NCBI GenBank assembly: GCA_017621795.1
Contig: JAGASJ010000019.1
Coordinates: 1-64,000 of the forward strand
Direction of reading: 5' to 3'
DNA: 64,000 nt
Source: Oscillospiraceae bacterium
Lineage (GTDB): Bacteria > Bacillota > Clostridia > Oscillospirales > Oscillospiraceae
Part shown: positions 15,983 through 25,532 of the stretch, one piece after another
Position numbering within the stretch: the stretch's first letter is position 1
Layout of the letters: the number at the start of each line of letters is the position of its first letter
The notes under the pieces: model-generated
Seen by the model: the letters and a program-made list of their open reading frames with translations, nothing else
What the model was told of the DNA's origin: nothing
The model's database searches: none
Program-made: the position numbers and the translations under genes

Positions 15983-17659
15983 CTATATCCAAAAGCAGGC
16001 GGTACGGCTTACCCCTGCATCCGTATAATCCTCGAACCGTGCATGACTGCCGATTACCAAATAGTTCCCAACGGTCACATCCACCGCAGTAACACCCTCT
16101 TTGTCCGCCTGCAGAATGACCTCTCCGCTTCGCCGGACATACATTCCCTCTTCATTTAAAAGGTTCTCCATCTGGGTGCCGCTTTTGCTGATGGTCAGTC
16201 CCTGCTCATCAAAGGTAAAGCCGGTTTGGGTCTGCACCCGACTAACCCCCTCCTCCTGCAGTGCGCGAACCTGCAGCTTGATGCTGTCTGCTGTCTGCTC
16301 CAGCAGGGTGTTTTGTGTTTTCAGCGTACCCAGCTCTGTCTGCTGACGGGAAACCGCGGCGGTGATGCCCTCGACCTGCAACGCAAGGGCGGCATTTTTT
16401 CCTGCCTGATCCCGATTTTCCGCCTGCAGGCCGTCTACTGTGGTCTGAATTTCCAGCACCTTGCCGCCCAACACCTGATAGCTTTGGTGATTGACCGCAG
16501 TGATGCCGTCCCGTCGGCGGCTTCCCGTACATTCCAATATATCCCCACGGGCAGATTGGGTGCGTTTCATCACGAAAAAGGTATGCTCCTGTCCTTTTCC
16601 GTCGGTTACCGTCAGAATATCCCCCACCCCAATCGTACAGTCACCGGGGATATGCAGCCGCCCGGGTGTATAGGTCACCGTTTTCAGCTGCTCATAAAGG
16701 GTCTGCGCCGGTCCGATCAGGGACTGGGCATTGTGCGCCTGCAAAAGGGGGTTGCTTTCAATCACATAGGGATTCCCCTCCACCGCATCCGCAGGATACA
16801 CTGTCCCCACATCCTTGGAGGTGGCCCTAAGCTGTACGCGCTCAATAGGGCACACCTGATAATCCTCACAGGTAAAGCCTCCCTGATAGTAGTACTGCCA
16901 CTGCCCCTGCGTTAAAAGGCCCTCTGCCTGTTCGTTGACAAGAAGCTCTACAGGTCCTTGCATACTTAAATCCGTTCCCTCTGCGCGAACGGTAAGTCCC
17001 GGCACAAGCAAGGACAATGTACCGTCTATGTACGCGGTTTTCAGCACACCTCCACCGAAGCCCACCCTTCGGCCTGTAGGCCGATACCATCCGAAGCGCA
17101 GCTTTCCATCCGGTGTCGCGACACAAAAGCGGCCGCAAAGCGCACCGATCCAGCGCATCAGCTGCCGTCCGGTACAGCTCTGCACCGAGAATTTTTCCAC
17201 GGAATACGCACCGTTGGGCAGAATCTGCTCCTCCAATTCCAGATCGCAGACACGGCAAACCATTTGCGCAAAGTTCTGCAGGCTGTAGGGCCATTCCTGC
17301 AAGCCCTCCAGCCACCCGCTCAGCTCCCGATCCAGCAAACACACGCGGTCATAGGCGGTGACGGTGTAAAGTGACGGAGACTTTTGTGTAGGCTTTTCCG
17401 CCACAAAAAGCCCCATCTGATGGGAAACGCCCGTTTCATCCTGCCGATAAACCGTGAGCAGATCCCCCGGCCCAACAGGGCATTTTTGCCCGTTTGAAAG
17501 CAACGTCAGCTCCAATACGGATGCACAGACCGAGCCGGGATTCAGCTCCGGACCGTCATTGGACGCCTGCGTCAGGGTATATTTTAAAATGGCATCCCCG
17601 CAGGCATCTCCTGAAGACAGCATCCGTCCATCCGGCAGCTTTACAAGGGTTTTATACAT
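15983..17659 (-). CDS. Tail-tip / baseplate hub protein (Gp37-like, Tal family)
   Basis: 558 residues. The N-terminal two thirds resemble siphophage hub proteins (ReqiPepy6 Gp37-like: GDLLTVYRQ, MGLFVAEKPTQKS, CLLDRELSGWL). A coiled coil at about 400-480 (LEIQTTVDGLQAENRDQ) leads to a short C-terminal beta region ending in ACFWI. It closes the tail tube and anchors the fibres. AGGAGGG precedes ATG 17659; a longer frame to 17740 lacks a ribosome site. Confidence 0.75.
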   Translation of the reverse strand: MYKTLVKLPDGRMLSSGDACGDAILKYTLTQASNDGPELNPGSVCASVLELTLLSNGQKCPVGPGDLLTVYRQDETGVSHQMGLFVAEKPTQKSPSLYTVTAYDRVCLLDRELSGWLEGLQEWPYSLQNFAQMVCRVCDLELEEQILPNGAYSVEKFSVQSCTGRQLMRWIGALCGRFCVATPDGKLRFGWYRPTGRRVGFGGGVLKTAYIDGTLSLLVPGLTVRAEGTDLSMQGPVELLVNEQAEGLLTQGQWQYYYQGGFTCEDYQVCPIERVQLRATSKDVGTVYPADAVEGNPYVIESNPLLQAHNAQSLIGPAQTLYEQLKTVTYTPGRLHIPGDCTIGVGDILTVTDGKGQEHTFFVMKRTQSARGDILECTGSRRRDGITAVNHQSYQVLGGKVLEIQTTVDGLQAENRDQAGKNAALALQVEGITAAVSRQQTELGTLKTQNTLLEQTADSIKLQVRALQEEGVSRVQTQTGFTFDEQGLTISKSGTQMENLLNEEGMYVRRSGEVILQADKEGVTAVDVTVGNYLVIGSHARFEDYTDAGVSRTACFWI

Positions 17660-17669
17660 CTGCTCCCTC

Positions 17670-18044
17670 CTAACACTCAATGACCGAGAATCCGTAATTG
17701 TTCCACAGACCGGTACGGGCATTTTTCCAGCTGATGGCATATTTGCTGCGGTATGCGTTGGTGGTTACCGCCACCGACGCATCCACCCTGTCCGGATGGG
17801 TAAACAGGAAGGTGGGCTCCATTGGAAAAAGGCGCTCCATATACTGCTTTTCCTCCTCTGTCAGGTGGCTGTAGGTAAAGCTCCACGCCCCCACCTTATA
17901 CCGCACGGGGATACGATGCATCACGCCGCTTTCATCCCGTCCTGCCTCACTGCTGTCCAGATCCTCATAGCTGACCGTGACCTGCTCATCCGGCAAAAGC
18001 ATCGGCACGTTATTGATTTTAAAAAGCTCGGTTGTATCTCTCAT
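17670..18044 (-). CDS. DUF6711-like / distal tail protein
   Basis: 124 residues, mostly beta, with PDEQVTVSYEDLDSSEAGRD and a C terminus YAISWKNARTGLWNNYGFSV. This looks like the small phage proteins placed between tape measure and hub, where distal tail proteins act. The start overlaps the tape-measure stop by 4 bases. Confidence 0.65.
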   Translation of the reverse strand: MRDTTELFKINNVPMLLPDEQVTVSYEDLDSSEAGRDESGVMHRIPVRYKVGAWSFTYSHLTEEEKQYMERLFPMEPTFLFTHPDRVDASVAVTTNAYRSKYAISWKNARTGLWNNYGFSVIEC

Positions 18045-19837
18045 AAGTACCCTCCTGTCATCACTGCCATTTTTCCGTTATGGCGGTTTACTGCCGCGGC
18101 CACATCTTCATCTGTCAGATGGATCCCCAGTACCGCCTGCAAAAGCTGCTGCAGTACCGAAACGGTGGCCTGATGACCTGCCATATTGCCCGCAGTGTAG
18201 TCTGCCATGGTTTGCGCCATGGCCTCCTGGATCACCGAAAGGGGCGCTTCCACGTTGGTGCCGTGCTTTTGGTCACCTACCACCGCCATAAAGGGCTTGT
18301 TGGCCGGAAGCACTGCGCCCTTGGCAAGCAAGGGGATTTGCGGCGGTGTGACGGTCTTCAGCCCTAAGCTGAAGGATTTACCGCCCAATACGGGGATCCA
18401 GCTTGGGATGCTGAATTTAATGCTGTTCATACCCGAGGCCAGTGCGTTGATGGCCGTTGCGCCGCCCTGCATCGCGCCGTTTAACATTGCGATAAAGGCA
18501 TTGATCACATCCTTGAGCCCTTTTGCCATGGGATCGGCGGTATGATCCTTCAGCCAGCTCCAAGCGTTGGACCAAACATTTTTCAGTCCATTCCACGTAC
18601 CAAGGGATGCGCTGTCCACCAGGGAAAAAGCATTTTTAACGCCAAACAGGGTATCTGTGATGCCTTGAAAGCTTCCCAGCAGCTTTCCCAGCGGGCTGTC
18701 CACTCCTGCGAGGATCCGTATCAGGTTATTTAGGGTGCCGCCCATCTGCTCCGTTGAGAGATTCCACTGCAATGTGGCGCCCGTTACACCGCTTACACCC
18801 GCTACAAAGGATTTGATGGAATGGACGATTTCAGCGATGGGCCCCTGGTTGGTGGAGACCCAATCGGACATTCCGTACAGCTCCTGCTGCAGACCCTTAA
18901 AATAGTCGATCACCTGATCTCCTGCCCAGTGTGCCAAGGGCTGCAGGCATTCCTCCCACAGCCAGTTCAGTGTGGGTTTTATTTCCTCAATAATCTGAGA
19001 TAGTGTTTGAAGGGCCACAGTTAAGGTGTCCAAAAACACCGGCAGCAGTTCCTCTGCGGTCCACTGTGCCAGCGGAATGAGCAAATTATTCCACGCCCAT
19101 TCCAGCCCCTCAAACAAGGTCTTCTTGATGGGCTCTATGGCCTGCTTCAGCTTGTTGAAGGATTCGGTCGCTCTGGAAAAATCCAGCTCCCGCAAGGGCT
19201 TTAGCAGTTTTTCTAATTTCTGCGCCAATTTTTCCCACGCACCGCTGAGCGCAGGCAGATCCGTATCCGTGATCCACCCACCGCCTCCGGAGGATGCTGC
19301 CCCCACACGGGTCAGCTGGTCAAAGCCTGCCAGGGTACGTCTAAGTGCCGTACCGGCGGCAGCGGTCCCCTGCAGGGCAGTGGTAAAGGTGTCTGCGCCG
19401 GTGCTGCCGAAAAACAGCGCTCTGAGCACTCTGCCGATGCATAATGCCAAATTGGTCAATGCCTGCACCGCAAGCTGCACCACCGGCACCAGTACCTGTA
19501 CAATGGGTCCTGCCGCATACACCACCGCACTGCGGAAGCTGCTGAGCATCTGCTGTACCCGATATAGCTGCTCCGCCAACTCCTCGGAGCACAGCACCGC
19601 CACCCTGCTGTAGTCCTCTGCCGAATCCACGGTAAAGGTATCCGACAGCATCCTTTTGAGTCCCTGTAAGCGCTGCTGAAGCTTCTTCACCATAGACGCA
19701 AACTCCCCTTCCAGCTTCAGGCGAAGCTGGCGGGCATAAAGGGTCATCCGCTTGACAAGTACCTGCATCGCGCCATAAATGTCAAAAAATTCATCCGATT
19801 CAAAAATGGCATCTTTAATCAGTTCCAGCTCTATCAT
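18041..19837 (-). CDS. Tail tape-measure protein (short)
   Basis: 598 residues with an N-terminal coiled-coil region, a hydrophobic segment near residues 100-145 (VVQLAVQALTNLALCIGRVL) and many Trp-rich helical repeats. The C terminus resembles other tape measures (AKGAVLPANKPFMAVVGDQKHGTNVEAPL). It sets tail length and takes part in DNA delivery. Using about 0.15 nm per residue, it predicts a short siphovirus tail near 90 nm. Follows the Gp15 chaperone with a 4-base overlap. Confidence 0.85.
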   Translation of the reverse strand: MIELELIKDAIFESDEFFDIYGAMQVLVKRMTLYARQLRLKLEGEFASMVKKLQQRLQGLKRMLSDTFTVDSAEDYSRVAVLCSEELAEQLYRVQQMLSSFRSAVVYAAGPIVQVLVPVVQLAVQALTNLALCIGRVLRALFFGSTGADTFTTALQGTAAAGTALRRTLAGFDQLTRVGAASSGGGGWITDTDLPALSGAWEKLAQKLEKLLKPLRELDFSRATESFNKLKQAIEPIKKTLFEGLEWAWNNLLIPLAQWTAEELLPVFLDTLTVALQTLSQIIEEIKPTLNWLWEECLQPLAHWAGDQVIDYFKGLQQELYGMSDWVSTNQGPIAEIVHSIKSFVAGVSGVTGATLQWNLSTEQMGGTLNNLIRILAGVDSPLGKLLGSFQGITDTLFGVKNAFSLVDSASLGTWNGLKNVWSNAWSWLKDHTADPMAKGLKDVINAFIAMLNGAMQGGATAINALASGMNSIKFSIPSWIPVLGGKSFSLGLKTVTPPQIPLLAKGAVLPANKPFMAVVGDQKHGTNVEAPLSVIQEAMAQTMADYTAGNMAGHQATVSVLQQLLQAVLGIHLTDEDVAAAVNRHNGKMAVMTGGYL

Positions 19838-20421
19838 CGGGAATCACTCCTTTCTGTGGAGGAACGGTCCAAAAGCTGCAGCAGACGTGTCTGCTCCTCT
19901 ATTTCATCACGGGAATACGCCTTGGGCAGATCCACAAGCCTTCGGTTTTCTTCATAGAACCGTTTTTCCCAGCTTTCCAGCTTTTCGCCCTTATTTCGTT
20001 TTTCCCGAATCCCCACCACCGTGCTCAGCCGTCCCTCACCAATGGCGTGAAACCAGCTGAGAAAGGTCCACCAGTGGATATAGGGCTCCGCCCGAATTTC
20101 CAGTCCGCTGACCTTATTCACATCGGCAATGATCAGGGGCGCATCCTGCTCCCAGTCTAAAAGCCTTGGGCCGCCCTCAGTGGGTGCCTGTCTGCCGCCG
20201 CTTAAAAACAAGGTCAGATATTCCATTGCAGCCTGCTCCTGTTCTGCAGGGAGCTTCTGCTCGTAAAACAGCGCCAGTGCGATCTGCCATTTAAAGCAGT
20301 CCGGCAGATCCGGGTCGGAAAAATACCGAAAAATTTCAAGTATTTCCCTGAAATCCGTGTGCAAATCATAGGTTTTGCCGCCAAAAACAGCAGTTTTCGG
20401 CAGTTTCCACGGACTCATCAT
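19834..20421 (-). CDS. Phage Gp15-family tail assembly chaperone
   Basis: 195 residues matching the phage Gp15 family: YDLHTDFREILEIFRYF near the N terminus and PYIHWWTFLSWFHAIGEG in the middle. It lies between the first tail chaperone and the tape measure, and overlaps both by 4 bases. It probably coats the tape measure during tail assembly. Confidence 0.8.
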   Translation of the reverse strand: MMSPWKLPKTAVFGGKTYDLHTDFREILEIFRYFSDPDLPDCFKWQIALALFYEQKLPAEQEQAAMEYLTLFLSGGRQAPTEGGPRLLDWEQDAPLIIADVNKVSGLEIRAEPYIHWWTFLSWFHAIGEGRLSTVVGIREKRNKGEKLESWEKRFYEENRRLVDLPKAYSRDEIEEQTRLLQLLDRSSTERSDSR

Positions 20422-20825
20422 TTCTTTTGCGCGCCGTCCCGTTCAGCCTTTTTCTCAGCGGCGCACTGCCGCGCGCCATCCAAAAGCACCGGCTGTAACG
20501 CATCTAAAAGATTGCCGATGACCCGTTGGCCGTTGGAAGCCATGGCCAGCAGATTGACGCCGCCCAAAATGCGGTCAAAGTCGTTTTCCTCCCCGAATAC
20601 CCAGCTCAGCAGCTTTTTCATCTGCTGATCCGCATCCCACAAAAGATGAACTGTATCCGCTCCTTTATCCCGAGCCTTTTCCAGCAGCTCCTCCTGCACC
20701 GACTGCAGCTTCTCTGCTGCCTGGGTAAAACGGGCAAACACATTGGGGTCAGCAGGGTTAAAGCGCAATACACCTGCGCCGATCTTGTAGGACTTTATGC
20801 CACTGTCAAACTGTAGCTTTTCCAT
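20418..20825 (-). CDS. DUF6673-like tail assembly chaperone
   Basis: 135 residues, helical, starting MEKLQFDSGIKSYKI with FNPADPNVFARF. This pattern is common to the first chaperone of siphophage tail modules. AGGAGG precedes the start. The stop overlaps the Gp15 gene start as ATGA. No convincing slippery site for a frameshift fusion is present. Confidence 0.75.
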   Translation of the reverse strand: MEKLQFDSGIKSYKIGAGVLRFNPADPNVFARFTQAAEKLQSVQEELLEKARDKGADTVHLLWDADQQMKKLLSWVFGEENDFDRILGGVNLLAMASNGQRVIGNLLDALQPVLLDGARQCAAEKKAERDGAQKK

Positions 20826-20901
20826 ATGTTCCTCCTTTTTTTAAAAGGGGCGCATTTGCGCCCCTAAGTTCTTATCCCCCGCGGCAATAACCGCAGAGAA
20901 T

Positions 20902-21387
20902 TTAATTCGCAGTTGCCGTAAAGGTGCGTGCACTCAAATCAAACACGCCGGCAGTCTTTTTGCCTGTGAAATGCAGTACAAAGGGAATCTGATAACCGGA
21001 GGTATCGCCGCCGTAGCTCTTGACCTCAATAAAGGCCTCCTCCATAGTGGCAGGATAGGCATTTTCGCTCTGTTTCTCCCAAAGCTTCACCTCGACCACG
21101 GTGGTTTTCAGGCTGTCCATTACCAGGGCATTGTCGATGATATTTTGCAGTCTTTCAAACAAGCCTGTGCCTGCCTCTGCATAATAGGGCTCTACCGAGC
21201 CGGTCTTTTCGTAGCCGGAAATGACCACAGAGGTCTCGCCCAAAATGTTCTTTTTGGTATCCACCTGGGCGGACAGTTCCGCGCTGAATTCCTCCAGGTC
21301 CTTACCCAGCCGTTCATATACGGGATTTTCTCCGCTTGCGGAGGTATCCACGTAATGCGCCAAATATTTTCGTTCAATCTTTGCCAT
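20902..21387 (-). CDS. Major tail tube protein
   Basis: 161 residues with the size and beta pattern of siphophage tail tube subunits. Features include an N-terminal ERKYLAHYVDTS, a central EPYYAEAGTGLFERLQ and a final VFDLSARTFTA. It polymerises around the tape measure. Overlaps the upstream gene by 14 bases. Confidence 0.75.
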   Translation of the reverse strand: MAKIERKYLAHYVDTSASGENPVYERLGKDLEEFSAELSAQVDTKKNILGETSVVISGYEKTGSVEPYYAEAGTGLFERLQNIIDNALVMDSLKTTVVEVKLWEKQSENAYPATMEEAFIEVKSYGGDTSGYQIPFVLHFTGKKTAGVFDLSARTFTATAN

Positions 21388-21808
21388 ATTCTTCTCCTTC
21401 CAAATTGTAGATCTTTGTGTATTCCAGGGTCAGCCGCACCCCGTAGCGATTGATGCCGCCTGTGCCTGTTTTTTGCTTTTTTTCCTGCTCGGCATAAAGC
21501 CGCTCCTTTTCGGGCAGGTCTCCGAAGGTTGGCGTGCTGCCCCTTGCCCACTGCTCCTGCACCCACCTGCAAAAAAGGCTCATAAAGGTAGCGTGCGCTT
21601 CCTTGGAAACCGCTTCGTGGGTGCAAAGCATCATACGGGTACGAAGCTGCACAGTCCGATTGCCCAGCACATCTTCACGTACACCCAGCTGCTCTGTTCC
21701 CAGGGGAAAAAGTCCCACGGCACCGGGTATAGGCGGCAGGTGATCCACGTATACCGTCCCCTTGATCAGGGGACAGGTTTTCAGCCAACTGATCATTGTT
21801 TCATACAT
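21374..21808 (-). CDS. Minor capsid / tail terminator-like protein
   Basis: 144 residues in the position of head-tail joining and tail-terminator proteins, between the connectors and the tail tube. The sequence (LRTRMMLCTHEAVSKEAHATFM, LEYTKIYN) fits the small mixed alpha/beta fold of this group. It probably caps the tail tube. Confidence 0.65.
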   Translation of the reverse strand: MYETMISWLKTCPLIKGTVYVDHLPPIPGAVGLFPLGTEQLGVREDVLGNRTVQLRTRMMLCTHEAVSKEAHATFMSLFCRWVQEQWARGSTPTFGDLPEKERLYAEQEKKQKTGTGGINRYGVRLTLEYTKIYNLEGEEYGKD

Positions 21809-21818
21809 CGCAGTCTCC

Positions 21819-22172
21819 TTATCTGCCTTCCACGTGGCAAAGCGCGCCCTGCCAGTAGCAGGGCTTTACCGAGCTCAGCCGATAAAGCCCCTGCACCAGT
21901 GCAGGCACAAAGCGATCCCATTCGTCTTCCGAGACTTCCGGTCCAACACCTTCCAGTACCCGATCTCCCGGATAAATGCACAGCTCTGTGCAAGGGACGA
22001 TCAGCAGTGCCTCCACTTGATAGGCACACCCGTATTCCTCGCTTTTCAGCGCTTTTGACCACTGGAAGAAGGCATTTTCCAACACATTGCGGGTGATTTT
22101 TCCATTTTCCCTGCGATAAACCGTTACCGTTTTATCGCATAAGCTATAGCACAGCGGATTCATCATCGGCAC
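21819..22172 (-). CDS. Head-tail closure protein (putative)
   Basis: 117 residues, beta-rich, with TVTVYRRENGKITR and a loop PGDRVLEGVGPEVSEDEWDRF as in phage head-closure or stopper proteins. It overlaps the next upstream connector gene by 10 bases. Confidence 0.6.
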   Translation of the reverse strand: MPMMNPLCYSLCDKTVTVYRRENGKITRNVLENAFFQWSKALKSEEYGCAYQVEALLIVPCTELCIYPGDRVLEGVGPEVSEDEWDRFVPALVQGLYRLSSVKPCYWQGALCHVEGR

Positions 22173-22495
22173 GCCCCTCGGTAAATATCCAGGTAAATTT
22201 TCGCCTGCTCCAGCAGCTTTCGCCGCAAGCTGCTATCTGTATCCGTCCCGTAACGCACCGACACACTGCCTACGGTAGCAGCGGTGACACCGACCTCATG
22301 TCGGCTCACACCGTAAAGCACCTCTGCCATAGCGCACAGTGCCATTTTCTCAGAGACGATGTCTGTGGGCAAAACCTTATAGGTTCTGCGAAAATCGGAC
22401 AGCGCCTGTGTCGCCCGCAACGCCATAGCGGGAAAGGCTTTTTCGGGGATGGCACTGCCCAAATAGGTATTTGCGTAAAAATCAAAGTCTACCAT
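22163..22495 (-). CDS. Head-tail connector protein (putative)
   Basis: 110 residues, helical, beginning FDFYANTYLGSAIP with ALRATQALSDFRRTY. It matches the small helical adaptor that docks on the portal in siphophages. Lies 19 bases after the capsid gene. Confidence 0.65.
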   Translation of the reverse strand: MVDFDFYANTYLGSAIPEKAFPAMALRATQALSDFRRTYKVLPTDIVSEKMALCAMAEVLYGVSRHEVGVTAATVGSVSVRYGTDTDSSLRRKLLEQAKIYLDIYRGACR

Positions 22496-22514
22496 CGGAC
22501 ACTGCCTGCCTTTC

Positions 22515-23492
22515 TTACTGGGCAGTACCCACAGCGATATCCTTCAGTACCGCGGCCTTTAAAGTGTTCTTCAGTGCCACGCCTGCTACCAGCTCCACCT
22601 CACCGGTCTTCACCGCACCGGGCGCAGACAGGTCGGGCATATAGCTGGTAATGACACCGCTACCCATGGGGCTGATGCCGTGGAAGCCGTCCAGACCCAG
22701 GGAAACCGCGTAAATGGCAGTCTTGCCGTTTGCATCGGTTTCCACCACGTCCTTGGTGGTGGTGCCGTCATAGTACTTGCCCATATCCACCATAGGAATG
22801 CCTGCATAGGTCTCAACCACGCGGCCAAAGTCGTCCTTGGTGCGCTCGTAATAGCCGGCACGGCGGGCAATGGAGCGCAGCTTAATGAGCATCTGACGGT
22901 TCATCAGCAGCATAGAAGGCGTGCCGTCCAAACAGCTCAGGAAGCTGTCCATCTCGTCCAAAAATGCGTTATAGTTGCGGTCCAGTTCCTCGGAGGTGGT
23001 CAGGCTGATCTGACCGGTGATCTCATTTTCCGTGCCGGAGAGCAGCTTTTTCAGGCCATCAAAGGTATTGGGCACAAAGCCTGCGCCGGAGGCAGCAGAA
23101 GTACCGTTAATAACCAGGTTGTGGAAATAATTGGAGGTCGCCTTGATCTTCTGCTCTGCCTGGAATGCCAGCTCGTCAGCTGCACCGGCGGTGTTCTGCA
23201 GAACACGGTCCACCTGGAAGGAGCCGCCCATAATGATGGCGCCGGTGGTCTTCTTTTCCCGCAGTGCCTCACCGGGGGTATACTCTCCGTTGATGGTACG
23301 CACATTGGCGGTGGAAGGGGTCTTCAGCTGAATGTAGCCATAGGTCAGGGTGCTGCCGCCGGTACCGGGAGAGATGACGTTGTCAAATACCATATTGTCC
23401 AGCAGCAGAGAGCTGCGGCGGAACATATCCACGATCTGCTGATCCACCTTGTCCGCCATACCGATTTTTGCCTGTTGTAATGTAATTGCCAT
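22515..23492 (-). CDS. Major capsid protein (HK97-like)
   Basis: 325 residues. N-terminal part TLQQAKIGMADKVDQQIVDMFRR, long helix region and C-terminal beta region with GLDGFHGISPMGSGVITSYMP fit an HK97-fold capsid subunit. A scaffold gene precedes it, as usual for capsids without a fused delta domain. GAAAGGAAG lies before the ATG. Confidence 0.85.
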   Translation of the reverse strand: MAITLQQAKIGMADKVDQQIVDMFRRSSLLLDNMVFDNVISPGTGGSTLTYGYIQLKTPSTANVRTINGEYTPGEALREKKTTGAIIMGGSFQVDRVLQNTAGAADELAFQAEQKIKATSNYFHNLVINGTSAASGAGFVPNTFDGLKKLLSGTENEITGQISLTTSEELDRNYNAFLDEMDSFLSCLDGTPSMLLMNRQMLIKLRSIARRAGYYERTKDDFGRVVETYAGIPMVDMGKYYDGTTTKDVVETDANGKTAIYAVSLGLDGFHGISPMGSGVITSYMPDLSAPGAVKTGEVELVAGVALKNTLKAAVLKDIAVGTAQ

Positions 23493-23497
23493 AATGT

Positions 23498-23986
23498 TTA
23501 CTTCCTTTCAAATTTTTCTTTCAGTGCACCGGCCAATGTGTCCGGTGTGTTTGTAAAGTGTTGTTCTTTTGCGCCTGTGCCCCACGCGTAAGGGGGCGGG
23601 GTTTCCTCGTCAAACAAGTAGGCTGCCTCTTTTTTCAGCTGCTCCACTGCCTGCCTGACGGCGTCCTGACGGTTTTCACTTTCCTGCAAGGCCTGCAGAT
23701 CCAAAAGGGCGGTAATGGCCTTGACGCTTCGCCCGCGGGCATGTTCCACCGCACTGTGCACCAGACTTTCAAAGCGTACGCTGTCCAGCTGTTTTTCAAA
23801 GTCCTTTTTGACCTGCTTCTCCTGCTCCTGCAGCTGCAGCACCTGCTGCTGCAGGCTTTCGTAATCGGAAAAGCCTGCCCGTGTGCGCTCAATATCCCGA
23901 CCGTTTTCCGCCATAATGGCATCAATAACCTCTTTGGAAAGGGGCTTTCCTTCCACCGTCAAATTTTGTAAAAACTCTCTTTTCAT
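23498..23986 (-). CDS. Capsid scaffold protein (GP20-like)
   Basis: 162 residues with a central Gln/Lys-rich coiled coil (QQQVLQLQEQEKQVKKDFEKQL, about residues 45-65) and conserved LVHSAVEHARGRSVKAITALLD. This is typical of phage minor structural GP20 scaffolds, which guide capsid assembly. It sits directly before the capsid gene. Confidence 0.8.
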   Translation of the reverse strand: MKREFLQNLTVEGKPLSKEVIDAIMAENGRDIERTRAGFSDYESLQQQVLQLQEQEKQVKKDFEKQLDSVRFESLVHSAVEHARGRSVKAITALLDLQALQESENRQDAVRQAVEQLKKEAAYLFDEETPPPYAWGTGAKEQHFTNTPDTLAGALKEKFERK

Positions 23987-24036
23987 TATTCCTCCTACGC
24001 CTTTTTACGGGGTTTGCTCCCCAAAAATCAAACATT

Positions 24037-25353
24037 TTACGCCTGTTCCGGCATATATTTTCTGCGAATCGCCTGTAGCTGCTCCTGTGTATCTGCCGGC
24101 ATATTGAAGCGCCATCCCAAGGCGATCTCAGGCCGCACCAGACCGTCTGCCACCATTTGGCGGTATTCCTCCCAGGTCTTTGCCTCGTCATACAAAATGC
24201 CATTACCCCAATCCACAGAAAACACAGGGCTTTCCGGGGGATCTCCGATTTTATAAAGCCTTGCGAGGCAGCTGCAAAGCGCTATAAGCTTTTCCAGCGC
24301 CTCTGTCCACATCCGCTGAAAATCCATCACCGTCAGGTTATAATCTCCTGCGCTGGAGCTGATCTCCGTGGCGGTACGATCCTCTGCATTGGCATCGGAA
24401 AGCATCCCCCGCTTCAGGCCGATCACCGTCTCCACATTTCGCAGGTACTCCTGCTTGCGCTCTAAATACGCCGTCTGACGCAGTGTGGGAGAAAAAATAG
24501 TGATGCCCACCTGCTCCGGGTCGTCGTCCAGTCCTACAAACAGGTGGTCCTCCAAAAGCCTGTTCCCCTGTTCATCGGTTTTCAGCAGATCCCGGGATGC
24601 AATGATGCGGCTTTGTCCCCGAATAAACTCCTCCCGCAGCTGCTTCTCGTTTTCGTCAATGCGGGCGATCAGCTCTGCCGCCGGCGCAAATACACTCACT
24701 CCATCCGGTGAGCCATCCACACAGTTGAGCATAGGGGTCTTCACCTCCACCATACCGATGCTGTTGATCGGCACCGCAAAGCGATACTGCACAGGCAGCT
24801 TTTCATAGTCCGGCAGGCTGTTCAGCGGCACCTGCACCCCCAAGGTATCGGCGTTGTAGGCGCGGAACAATCGGTTTGTAATGGTTAAATACCCTCCGTT
24901 ATCCAAGGTGCGCCGTTCCAAAAGGGTGTAGTAGCACCTGCCGTAGGTGCTGCGGGCCACCGTGCCGATGTCGGTCACCTCTCCTGCGCTGTTTCTGCCG
25001 AAAATCAGCACGTTGCTGCGGGGGATCAGGGTAAAGGAAAACCCCGTCCCGTGAGGACAGGGTTTTAAGTAACAGCTTCCTCCGATCAGCGCCGCCTCCA
25101 CCGCCTGGCGGGACAGCGGTGCCAGCGATTTTAACAGCTGATCTGTAAAGGGATCCCGGGATGTGACACCGTATTCTCCAAAGACGGTACGCACAATTTT
25201 ACTGACCACCGAATAGGCTACTCGCTGGCAGGGATCCAGTCCGTCGGAGGGTGTACCGTAATACAGCTTCTGCCAATTGTGAATGGCCCTACGCATGGCG
25301 CCGGAGGTTTTATCCCACCCGCCGAAGGCCTCTTCATAGCTATAGATCCCCAT
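24037..25353 (-). CDS. Phage portal protein (SPP1 Gp6-like)
   Basis: 438 residues. It carries portal motifs: an N-terminal wing (GWDKTSGAMRRAIHNWQKLYYG), KPCPHGTGFSFTLIPR, LKRGMLSDANAEDRTATEISS and a C-terminal helical crown. It forms the dodecameric DNA entrance of the head. It overlaps the upstream small gene by ATGA. Confidence 0.85.
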   Translation of the reverse strand: MGIYSYEEAFGGWDKTSGAMRRAIHNWQKLYYGTPSDGLDPCQRVAYSVVSKIVRTVFGEYGVTSRDPFTDQLLKSLAPLSRQAVEAALIGGSCYLKPCPHGTGFSFTLIPRSNVLIFGRNSAGEVTDIGTVARSTYGRCYYTLLERRTLDNGGYLTITNRLFRAYNADTLGVQVPLNSLPDYEKLPVQYRFAVPINSIGMVEVKTPMLNCVDGSPDGVSVFAPAAELIARIDENEKQLREEFIRGQSRIIASRDLLKTDEQGNRLLEDHLFVGLDDDPEQVGITIFSPTLRQTAYLERKQEYLRNVETVIGLKRGMLSDANAEDRTATEISSSAGDYNLTVMDFQRMWTEALEKLIALCSCLARLYKIGDPPESPVFSVDWGNGILYDEAKTWEEYRQMVADGLVRPEIALGWRFNMPADTQEQLQAIRRKYMPEQA

Positions 25354-25532
25354 CAGGCGCCACCTGCCTTTCGTGCCGTCCGCAGGCCTGCCTGCACGCC
25401 CCGAATGTAGGCATGCAGATTCTCATTTTCCTGACGCAGAAGGCGGTTTTGTCCTTTGAGTCGGCGGTTTTCCCGCAGGACCGTTTCCTTTGCCCACATA
25501 GGCAAAAATCGTTCTACTAAAAATTTCTTCAT
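25353..25532 (-). CDS. 59-residue protein between large terminase and portal
   Basis: A short basic protein, MKKFLVERFLPMWAKE followed by a Leu/Asn-rich helical region with LRENRRLKGQNRLLRQENE, probably a coiled coil. The start at 25532 has GGAAG upstream; a frame to 25574 would overlap the terminase further. Both ends overlap neighbours by 4 bases. Function unknown. Confidence 0.6.
   Translation of the reverse strand: MKKFLVERFLPMWAKETVLRENRRLKGQNRLLRQENENLHAYIRGVQAGLRTARKAGGA

Noticed and set aside
20400..20430. Programmed -1 frameshift joining the two tail chaperones
   Set aside because: The overlap reads CAAAAGAAATGATG, which lacks a good slippery heptamer; the downstream gene has its own start.
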